A stretch of DNA of 49,215 bases from NCBI GenBank assembly GCA_038124765.1, contig JAYPCO010000003.1:1-49215 (forward strand). Reading direction: 5' to 3'. Positions 42,726 through 49,215 of the stretch are shown here, piece after piece (within the stretch, counting starts at the first letter, position 1; every line of letters starts with the position of its first letter). Both the position numbers and the translations under genes were made by a program. The notes under the pieces were generated by a model. That model ran no database searches. It was not told the DNA's origin and was given only the letters and a program-made list of their open reading frames with translations. This DNA is from HIMB59 sp038124765 (GTDB lineage: Bacteria > Pseudomonadota > Alphaproteobacteria > HIMB59).

Positions 42726-43804
42726 TAGACAATTAACCTCTGTTCGCTATCAAAATAATTCACATTCTTTTCATCAACTTTAATATAAAAATCTTTATTA
42801 TCATCCAGCAGCATAGACTCTTCTTCAGAAACAGAAGCTAATATTTCAACGCCTTCTTCAAGACGAAGTAAATAAACTGTTCTTAAATTTAATGGTGTCT
42901 TAGCTCGTAGTTCAACTTTTATTGAGCCTTCTTGATCCTGATTAGAAACAAAAATATCCTCCGGCCTAATACCTACATAACAATTATTATGTCCTGACAA
43001 TTCAGGGTAGTTGACATTAATTTCAATTCTTGATGCAGTAATTTTTGAAGAAGTACCTGCAGATGAGTTTTGGGCATTAAGTATATTAATTGTCGGATCT
43101 CCAAACAATTTCGCTGAAGTAACGTTACTTGGTTTCTTATATACTTGAGTTGGATGAGCTACATCAGTGAATTTAGTATTTGCTAAAACACCAACTCTCT
43201 CTCCTAAAGCCATTGCTTCTTTGTAGTCCTGGGTTACATATAGAACAGTTGTATTAAATTTTTTCAAAACCTTGGGAAGCTCGAGTCTCATTTCATAGCG
43301 AATTTTTGCATCTACATTTCGAAGTGGATCATCTAGAAGGACTACTGATGGTCGAACAACCAAACTTCTTGCAAGAGATGTTCTTTGTTTTTGTCCATTG
43401 GAAAGCTCTTTGGGTTTATGACTTAAAACATGATCAATTTTTAAAAGCTCTGCAACCTCATGAACTCTTTCCTTGATTTCAGATTCATTTTTTTTTTGAG
43501 CAATTAATGGGCTTGAAATATTTTCAAACGCATCCATGTGTGGGTATAATGCGAAGTTCTGAAAAGCCATTGAAATGTCTCGTTCATTTGGATCTAATGA
43601 ATCAATACTCTGTCCATCCATCAATATTTGACCACTATCTTGTGGCATAATTCCTGATAGTAATCTCAGAAGAACAGTTTTTCCAGAACCAGAGGGTCCG
43701 AAAACTACAAAGAATTCTCCTTTATTTATTTTTAAACTAACATCATCAAAAACAATTTCGTCTTTAAAACGCTTGTTTATATTTTGAAGTTCTAAGTAAG
43801 CCAT
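42725..43804 (-). CDS. ABC transporter ATPase, GlpS-like with degenerate catalytic site (subunit 1)
   Basis: This is the partner ATPase, 359 residues. Walker A GPSGSGKTV and Q-loop FQNFALYP are normal. The Walker B catalytic Glu is Asp (LLDDPLRNVD), the H-loop His is Gln (VTQDYKEA), and the signature is LSNGQ. This subunit should therefore bind ATP but hydrolyse poorly, making an asymmetric heterodimer with the downstream ATPase. A TOBE region contains GIRPEDIFV. It starts three bases after the permease gene. Confidence 0.88.
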   Translation of the reverse strand: MAYLELQNINKRFKDEIVFDDVSLKINKGEFFVVFGPSGSGKTVLLRLLSGIMPQDSGQILMDGQSIDSLDPNERDISMAFQNFALYPHMDAFENISSPLIAQKKNESEIKERVHEVAELLKIDHVLSHKPKELSNGQKQRTSLARSLVVRPSVVLLDDPLRNVDAKIRYEMRLELPKVLKKFNTTVLYVTQDYKEAMALGERVGVLANTKFTDVAHPTQVYKKPSNVTSAKLFGDPTINILNAQNSSAGTSSKITASRIEINVNYPELSGHNNCYVGIRPEDIFVSNQDQEGSIKVELRAKTPLNLRTVYLLRLEEGVEILASVSEEESMLLDDNKDFYIKVDEKNVNYFDSEQRLIV

Positions 43805-43807
43805 CCT

Positions 43808-44665
43808 TTAACCTTTTACAGCTCCCAAACTTAAACCTTCAACTAGATATTTTTGAATTATTAAAGCAAGTGTTAAAGTTGGTATTACAGATAAAACAAT
43901 ACCAGCGGCTATCAAACCATAAGGGATTGCACTAGCGGTAATAAAGGAAAGAGCTCCTACAGTTACTGGTTGAATATCACTTGATCCAAGAATAAGAGCA
44001 AAGACAAAATTATTCCAAGCAAAAATAAAACAGATTAGAGAAGAAGCCGCGATACCTGGTCTTGCTAGTGGAATTGAAATTTTCCAAAATGACTTAAACC
44101 AAGAATGCCCATCTAGTCGATAAGCATGTTCGATGTCCTCACTGACGTCCTCAAAATAACCTCTAACAATCCATAAAAGAAGTGGCAATGTAATTAATTG
44201 ATAAACCCATACTAAAGCGAAGTAGCTGTCATAAAGACCCATTTTTGTAAAATATAGGTTTAATGGAATGATAATTAAAAGAGCTGGGGCAAACTTAAAA
44301 CTCAATATTGTAAAAGCAATATCTTCGCCACCTTTAAACTTATACCTTGCAAAAGCATAAGCAGCTGGGATGCCCAATATTAATGTTAAAATAACCGAGC
44401 AGCTACTCAAAATGAAACTATTGAAAATATTTTTCATATAAAAGACGTCCATAACACCCGCAGGAGTGGAGATCTTCCCTTTTAGTAGAGCAATGTAGTT
44501 ATCAAATGTAGGTGAGAAAATAATAGTTGGAACTTTTCTTAAAATTTCATCGTTTGTCATAAAAGACATCAAAAAGATCCAAAGAATAGGAAATAGAAAA
44601 AACATAATAATGAAGAAATAAGCAAGAACTTTGAGGATTTTGGTGAGGGTACTAGTAGAGTTCAT
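43808..44665 (-). CDS. ABC sugar/polyol permease, MalG type
   Basis: This is a membrane subunit of the module B importer with 285 residues and six helices. The EAA-type loop is EHAYRLDGHSWFKSFWKISIPLA near residue 180, and the terminal IQKYLVEGLSLGAVKG is the MalG-type tail. It shares one base with the upstream MalF-type gene (TAATG). Confidence 0.92.
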   Translation of the reverse strand: MNSTSTLTKILKVLAYFFIIMFFLFPILWIFLMSFMTNDEILRKVPTIIFSPTFDNYIALLKGKISTPAGVMDVFYMKNIFNSFILSSCSVILTLILGIPAAYAFARYKFKGGEDIAFTILSFKFAPALLIIIPLNLYFTKMGLYDSYFALVWVYQLITLPLLLWIVRGYFEDVSEDIEHAYRLDGHSWFKSFWKISIPLARPGIAASSLICFIFAWNNFVFALILGSSDIQPVTVGALSFITASAIPYGLIAAGIVLSVIPTLTLALIIQKYLVEGLSLGAVKG

Positions 44666-45549
44666 TATGCAATCCCTTTCGTTTTAGCGCGAAGCTTATG
44701 CCATTGTTTAACAAAAACATGACATAAAAAGTACGCAATTGCCCAAAGGACGACCATCATGGCTGCGGCTTTACCTATATTGGTATATTGAAAGGTTGTT
44801 AAATAGGCAGACACTTGGAAAACCATACTACTTTCACCTGGTCCGCCCTGAGATAAGGCATAAATAATATCAAATTGTTGAATGCTCTCCAGCATTCTAA
44901 ATAGACAAGCGGTTAAAATATATGGGAACAACATTGGCAGTGTAATTCTAAAAAATTTATAATACCCCGGCACTCCATCCAGTTCCGCAGCTTCAAAAGG
45001 TTGTCTAGGTAGAGCTCTTAATCCAGCAAGTAAAAGGATCATGATAAAAGGTGTAAACACCCACATATCAACTAATACAAGTGTAAAAATAACTGTTGAT
45101 GGGTCACTCGCCCATTTAAAATTTTCTATACCTACTAAAGAAAAGAAATAATTAAAAACTCCAAAGTTAGGATTAATCATTAATTTCCACATCAAGGAAG
45201 CCACGGCAGGAGCAATCATTAGTGGTAAAATTAAAAGAACGCCTAGGATATTATTATACCAAGTTCTTTTAGCTAGAAGTAAAGCAATACCCAAACCTAA
45301 CAAAAGTTCAAATACAACTGTGAATAAAGTATAGGTCAGCGAAACTTGAATGGTATTCCAAAAGGATGCATCTGTAAAAATTCTGACATAGTTATCAAAC
45401 CAAATAAAACCTTTCATGTGAGGCATTTTTAAATTGTAACGCTGTAAGGAATAGTAAACCGCCGTAAAGAAAGGAATCAAAATACCCACACATACTAAAA
45501 GCGCAGGAAGCGTTAAAACGTAGGGAAAAAGTTTTTTATTAATTTTCAT
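44665..45549 (-). CDS. ABC sugar/polyol permease, MalF type
   Basis: This is the other membrane subunit of the module B importer, 294 residues with six helices. The EAA loop is EAAELDGVPGYYKFFRITLPML near 203. TFQYTNIGKAAAMMVVLW is the usual last helix region of this family. It starts 21 bases after a perfect hairpin that follows the binding-protein gene. Confidence 0.92.
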   Translation of the reverse strand: MKINKKLFPYVLTLPALLVCVGILIPFFTAVYYSLQRYNLKMPHMKGFIWFDNYVRIFTDASFWNTIQVSLTYTLFTVVFELLLGLGIALLLAKRTWYNNILGVLLILPLMIAPAVASLMWKLMINPNFGVFNYFFSLVGIENFKWASDPSTVIFTLVLVDMWVFTPFIMILLLAGLRALPRQPFEAAELDGVPGYYKFFRITLPMLFPYILTACLFRMLESIQQFDIIYALSQGGPGESSMVFQVSAYLTTFQYTNIGKAAAMMVVLWAIAYFLCHVFVKQWHKLRAKTKGIA

Positions 45550-45569
45550 TTAAATAAATGCGAAAAGAG

Positions 45570-45596
45570 TGCTAGCTGCAATATATGCAGCTAGCA
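45570..45596 (-). promoter_or_regulatory. Perfect hairpin between module B binding-protein and permease genes
   Basis: Arms 45570-45580 and 45586-45596 pair perfectly over 11 bp (TGCTAGCTGCA) with a five-base loop, 14 bases after the binding-protein stop. On the coding strand no U tract follows. Its dimensions and place equal those of the hairpin at 28169-28195 although the sequence differs. Probable role: protects the binding-protein mRNA end or partly terminates. Confidence 0.75.
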
Positions 45597-45610
45597 ATTT
45601 TTGTTAAGTC

Positions 45611-47059
45611 TTATGCAAGACCAACGTCTTTTAACATTCCGTCAATCTTACCAGCTAGTTTATCCAATGTCTCGTCAACATTTGCGCCAGTCTGCATTTC
45701 TTGTAATGCAGCAGCCCATTCTGTTGTAGTTTCAAAGAATAAAGGTTGTGCTGTAAAGTGGATTTTTGATCCTCCGATTGAAGAGTTATATTGCTCCATA
45801 TATCCAGGAGATGTTCCTCTTACTTTTGCATCGAAGTCTGCAGCAGCCCATACTGATTCACGCACTGGGTTAACTTGGTTGTGCTTTACACCACCAGCCA
45901 TTGCATTTTCAGGACCATTAGCCCATTGCATCCAGTACCATGCAGCATCCTTTTTCTTAGAGAATTGGCTCATTGCGAGTGACCAAATCCATACGTTTGG
46001 AGTTGGTGCGCTTGCACTTGGATTTGGAGTAAATCCATGGAATCCAAAGTTACCAGCTTCTCTGTTATCTGGGTTACCATTAAAGAAGTAACCAAGGATA
46101 TCAGCATCAAAGATCATTGCAGAAGCACCGGCACCGATATCGTTACCAACTTCATACCATGTGTAGTTAGACCAGTTAGATGGACCAGCGTTAGCAATCA
46201 TATTTACCCATTCTTTGTGGAATGCTTTTGATGCATCTGAATTCATAGCAGCCTTTAATGAACCGCCATTATTTTCAAAGTCGCTAAGTCCGTAGTTAGC
46301 AAATGCGGACATAAATCCAGGGTGGATCGTCGCCCAGCTTCTACTACCTCTGGTACCAATACCATATGACCATTCTTTAGGATTCTTAGAGAACCACTGA
46401 GCTTGATCTGACATTTCAGGTAAGCTAGTAGGAGGGTTCATACCAGCGTCTTTGAAATATCTTTGGTTATAAGTAACACTGTTTAGCTCGAAGCCCCATG
46501 GCATACACCATTGCTTCGCACCTTTACCACCTAGTGCGTCACCTGCAACGCCACTCCAAGCAGCAGCATCTCTTAGGTTTCCAACTACGTCATTCCAGTT
46601 ATAACCAGGATTTGTTTTACTTGGGTCGTTGATGAATTCATTTAAATCCACACACCAACCTGCAGGACCATAAGTCCATGTCATGTAAACACCTGTCATG
46701 AATGCATCGTATTCAGATGAGCCTGATGAAAGAGCTGCGGTTACTTTATCAAAGTAAACATCTTCAGCAAAAATATCATACTCAACATTAATACCGGTTA
46801 GATTTTTAAAATTATCTAACTCTGCTAGCATTGAATCCATATATGGGTGTTTATTCATAAGTAGCTTAATGGTTGTGCCACTATGCTTTTTCCAATCAAA
46901 GTCAGAAGCCGCCATAACGTTGGTAACTTGGGTACCGAGGAGGGAAGTCAAAGCTGCAAAGCCCATACCCATTTTACCTGCTCGTACAAGCAGTTCACGT
47001 CTAGACATTTGACCGGTAAGATAAGAGTTTACGTAACTCTTCATTTTTGAATGAGACAT
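45611..47059 (-). CDS. ABC sugar/polyol-binding protein (family 1), Tat-type signal
   Basis: This is the periplasmic receptor of module B, 482 residues. A 17-residue extension precedes the twin-arginine signal MSRRELLVRAGKMGMGFAAL, with cleavage probably near residue 51 (VMAAS). The mature part has the family pattern: TIKLLMNKHPYM, INVEYDIFAEDVYFDKV-like strands, DAFMTGVYM, and KKDAAWYWMQWANGPE near 375. ATG 47059 is set by GGAGG at 47068-47072. It heads the 14-gene run and is followed by a perfect hairpin, as the module A receptor is. The signal resembles glycerol-type receptors of rhizobia but the ligand is unknown. Confidence 0.92.
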   Translation of the reverse strand: MSHSKMKSYVNSYLTGQMSRRELLVRAGKMGMGFAALTSLLGTQVTNVMAASDFDWKKHSGTTIKLLMNKHPYMDSMLAELDNFKNLTGINVEYDIFAEDVYFDKVTAALSSGSSEYDAFMTGVYMTWTYGPAGWCVDLNEFINDPSKTNPGYNWNDVVGNLRDAAAWSGVAGDALGGKGAKQWCMPWGFELNSVTYNQRYFKDAGMNPPTSLPEMSDQAQWFSKNPKEWSYGIGTRGSRSWATIHPGFMSAFANYGLSDFENNGGSLKAAMNSDASKAFHKEWVNMIANAGPSNWSNYTWYEVGNDIGAGASAMIFDADILGYFFNGNPDNREAGNFGFHGFTPNPSASAPTPNVWIWSLAMSQFSKKKDAAWYWMQWANGPENAMAGGVKHNQVNPVRESVWAAADFDAKVRGTSPGYMEQYNSSIGGSKIHFTAQPLFFETTTEWAAALQEMQTGANVDETLDKLAGKIDGMLKDVGLA

Positions 47060-47101
47060 ATATCTATCCTCCGTTTTCCTAATCTTATTTTATCAATACA
47101 T

Positions 47102-47117
47102 ATGTTAAAAAAAACAT
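47102..47117. promoter_or_regulatory. Small palindrome in the divergent module B promoter region
   Basis: ATGTT-N6-AACAT with an all-A spacer lies 43 bases before the binding-protein ATG and 84 bases before the divergent AraM-like ATG. It could be a regulator site. Such short palindromes are also expected by chance in AT-rich DNA. Confidence 0.3.
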
Positions 47118-47200
47118 TTTTTTTGTGATTTTTAAAAAAAATCCTGTTAATAATTTCTTAAAACATAGGGTTTTAGAGCCTTTTGTTAAAAAGGATTGAT

Positions 47201-48499
47201 ATGAATAATTTTATTGGAATTATTGAGGACTTATTGAATGGAAGTTATCTAAGTCCCTATTCAGGTAAAAAGATCAAACTTCCCATAGATGAAATAGCAA
47301 TCATTCCTGATATAAACGATTATCAATTTGCCCACCTTCCAAAAATAAAAAAGGATAAAAATTTAATTATTAGTGGCAAATCATCTTTTGAAGCTTTTGG
47401 TAAAAAAGTTGTTAGCAAGTTTGAAAAAGAAGCAATTGTTTATGAAAAATTAATATTAGAAAACTATGAATCCACAGTCGAATTTGCAAAAGTGCTTTCA
47501 GCTAAAACCAAAGATTATAATAATATAATATGTATTGGCTCTGGCTCTGTTATTGATCTTTGTAAGTATGTTGCCTATAGCAATTCACAACAATTAATTG
47601 TTTATTGCTCTTCCCTTTCCGCTGCAGCCACCACGAGTACTGTTTCCTTAAAAAATAAAGGGATCAAAGAGTCTGTAAAATCAAAAATTCCTGAAGTCAT
47701 TGTTATCGATCTAAATAATTTAAAGCTAACTCCTCATCGATTGCTTAGAAGCGCCTTAGGAGATGTTCTTTGTAGAACTACTTGTCAGGTGGACTGGTTA
47801 ACTTCGCACTTTTTACTTGATACTTTTTATGATGAAACTCCCTTTGCCCTGCAATACCAAGACGAAAAAATTTTACTTACTCAATCTGATAAAATTTTAA
47901 CTGGAGATATGAATGTTCTTGCCGCTTTAGCAAGAATGACTTTACTAAATGGCATCGCTGCAATTATTATTGGATCAACTCATGCAGGCAGCATGGGAGA
48001 GCACCTAGTCAGTCATTACATAGATATGTTCATGGGGAGCCACCACCCAGGATCACTTCATGGAGAGCAGGTGGGTATTGCAACTTTGCTTTTATCAAAA
48101 ATTCAAAATGATGTCTTAAAAAGTACTGAAAAACATCATTTTTATCCTTTAAATATCACTTTACATAATTTTGAACAAATTTTTGATAATCAGGTTGCAG
48201 CTTCTTTATACAGCCAATTTAAAAATAAATATTTTGAAGGGGAGTCACTAACAAATATTAATAAAAAATTAGATCTTCATTGGAAAGATTATCAAAAAGA
48301 ATTATTAAAATTCTTAGTTCCGACTGAAGAAATATATAACTCACTTGTGAAAAGTGGTGCTCCGACAAACAATCTAGATTTAAACATTCCTAATGAATTC
48401 TATAATGTCGCGATCAAAAATGCATTTTATTTAAGAGATAGATTTTCCTATTTGGACATCGGATATTATTTAAAAAGAATTGATCACTACCTTGTCTAA
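47201..48499 (+). CDS. AraM-like (glycerol-1-phosphate dehydrogenase family) dehydrogenase 2
   Basis: This is a paralog of the dehydrogenase at 24.6-25.9 kb. I start it at ATG 47201 (432 residues), where AAGGA at 47191-47195 is a fair ribosome binding site and the N-terminus matches the paralog; the frame opens at TTG 47183. Shared features are IGSGSVIDLCKYVA, DVLCRTTCQVDWL, HAGSMGEHLVSHYIDMF and HPGSLHGEQVG with the metal histidines. It has drifted much more than its sister in the first 150 residues. It diverges from module B and precedes a GlpD-type gene. Confidence 0.82.
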   Translation: MNNFIGIIEDLLNGSYLSPYSGKKIKLPIDEIAIIPDINDYQFAHLPKIKKDKNLIISGKSSFEAFGKKVVSKFEKEAIVYEKLILENYESTVEFAKVLSAKTKDYNNIICIGSGSVIDLCKYVAYSNSQQLIVYCSSLSAAATTSTVSLKNKGIKESVKSKIPEVIVIDLNNLKLTPHRLLRSALGDVLCRTTCQVDWLTSHFLLDTFYDETPFALQYQDEKILLTQSDKILTGDMNVLAALARMTLLNGIAAIIIGSTHAGSMGEHLVSHYIDMFMGSHHPGSLHGEQVGIATLLLSKIQNDVLKSTEKHHFYPLNITLHNFEQIFDNQVAASLYSQFKNKYFEGESLTNINKKLDLHWKDYQKELLKFLVPTEEIYNSLVKSGAPTNNLDLNIPNEFYNVAIKNAFYLRDRFSYLDIGYYLKRIDHYLV

Positions 48500-48620
48500 C
48501 TTTTCGAGTACATGCAAACTGCATTGTCAATACAAATTTGAATTATTTTGAATCAATTTTATAAAATTAATTTAATCGACTATTTACATTAAACATAGAG
48601 TTTGTGATTAATATCAAAAA

Positions 48621-49215
48621 ATGAAAGATTTATTAATAATAGGTGGTGGAATAAACGGCGTTGGTATTGCTAGAGATGCTGTTGGAAGAGGTCTTAAAGT
48701 TGCGCTAATTGAAAAAGGTGATTTAGCTTCTCAAACTTCTTCTTGGTCAACTAAACTCATTCACGGTGGGATTAGATATTTAGAAAATTATGAATTTAGA
48801 CTAGTAAGAGAGTCGCTCAAAGAAAGGGAAGTGATAAAAAGAATTGCACCTCATATTACAAAACCAATTCGATTTGTTATGCCTCATGTTTCCAACCTAA
48901 GGCCTCTTTGGCTTATTAGAATTGGATTACTATTATACGATTGGCTTGGTGGCTTTATTACCTTACCTAAGTCCAAATTAGTTAATTTAAATAAAGATTA
49001 TTTGGATAATCCATTAGAGGGAAATTATACCAATGGGTTTGAATACTCTGATCTTTTTGTCGATGATGCACGATTAGTTTTATTGAATGCCCAAGATGCT
49101 AAATTGAGAGGCGCAGAAATACTCACTCAAACAGCAGTAGTAGGCGCAATTAGACATTATGATCATTGGGAGGTTAAATTAGATTCAGGTCTAATAATCA
49201 AAGCTAAACTAATTA
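48621..49215 (+). CDS. glpD: GlpD/EryB-type FAD glycerol-3-phosphate (polyol-phosphate) dehydrogenase, partial
   Basis: The frame from ATG 48621 stays open to the window end, giving the first 198 residues of a membrane-associated flavoenzyme that passes electrons to quinone. The FAD motif is LIIGGGINGVGIARDA, then TKLIHGGIRYLENYEFRLVR, RFVMPH and FEYSDLFVDDARLVLLNA. GlpD oxidises sn-glycerol-3-phosphate to DHAP. EryB of erythritol pathways belongs to the same family, and the nearby EryA-like kinase and RpiB keep that open. The rest lies outside the window. The 121 bases before it hold no other gene I can support. Confidence 0.88.
   Translation, partial: MKDLLIIGGGINGVGIARDAVGRGLKVALIEKGDLASQTSSWSTKLIHGGIRYLENYEFRLVRESLKEREVIKRIAPHITKPIRFVMPHVSNLRPLWLIRIGLLLYDWLGGFITLPKSKLVNLNKDYLDNPLEGNYTNGFEYSDLFVDDARLVLLNAQDAKLRGAEILTQTAVVGAIRHYDHWEVKLDSGLIIKAKLI

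Noticed and set aside
45585..46091. Open frame of 168 codons on the plus strand
   Set aside because: It lies wholly antisense to the well-supported module B binding protein, has no family resemblance, and follows from that gene's codon pattern.
48500..48620. Promoter or small RNA between the AraM-like gene and glpD
   Set aside because: Several AT-rich -10-like and -35-like words occur but none with acceptable spacing, and no stable fold was evident.

Overview
The window looks like a streamlined, AT-rich (about one third G+C by eye) alphaproteobacterium, probably a small-genome marine type. The evidence is the gene order rpmH-rnpA-yidD-yidC-engB-HAD-dapD-dapE and truA-fmt-def, recR-ybaB-dnaX with the SRP RNA gene, then pheA-kdsB-cytochrome c. 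Other support is an IalB-family protein, a dnaX whose zinc module is reduced as in alphaproteobacteria, and genes that abut or overlap almost everywhere. A relative of the HIMB59/AEGEAN-169 lineage is my best guess, but it rests on remembered gene content and not on a search. There is no CRISPR array, phage or insertion sequence, and no gene-free stretch above 300 bases.

Region 1 (1-15.6 kb) is housekeeping: tRNA-Arg(ACG), pantothenate synthesis, ribosome and membrane-insertion genes, lysine/diaminopimelate synthesis, tRNA modification, N-terminal formyl-methionine handling, the clamp loader with the 4.5S-type SRP RNA ten bases upstream, phenylalanine synthesis, KDO activation and a membrane-anchored cytochrome c. 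dnaX carries a run of ten A with stop codons just downstream in both other frames, at the domain III/IV boundary, a good candidate for making a short gamma form.

Region 2 (15.6-21.6 kb) is mixed: an AmpG-like MFS transporter, an IalB-like secreted protein, a membrane metallophosphoesterase, an EamA transporter, small hypothetical proteins including an untracked 33-residue membrane peptide, a SprT-like metalloprotein and gpsA.

Region 3 (21.6-49.2 kb) is a carbohydrate/polyol locus with two ABC modules. Module A runs leftward from a binding protein at 29.7 kb (SDR, FGGY kinase, AraM-like dehydrogenase, ATPase, RhaD-type aldolase/dehydrogenase), with its permeases and a DeoR regulator transcribed divergently. 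Module B is a 14-gene leftward run from a binding protein at 47.1 kb to RpiB at 33.1 kb: two permeases, two asymmetric ATPases, an EryA-like kinase, a D-2-hydroxyacid dehydrogenase, two class II aldolases, a D-ribulose kinase, a HAD phosphatase-like protein, an SDR, a GpsA-like dehydrogenase and RpiB. A second AraM-like dehydrogenase and a GlpD-type flavoenzyme diverge from it at the right edge. The likely shared theme is uptake of polyols or sugars, phosphorylation, oxidation to ketose phosphates, then aldol cleavage or isomerisation into central metabolism with dihydroxyacetone phosphate as a hub. The actual substrates cannot be read from sequence alone.

Four runs of exactly 100 N interrupt coding sequences. 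Comparison with the families suggests that at least three of them stand for longer missing stretches.
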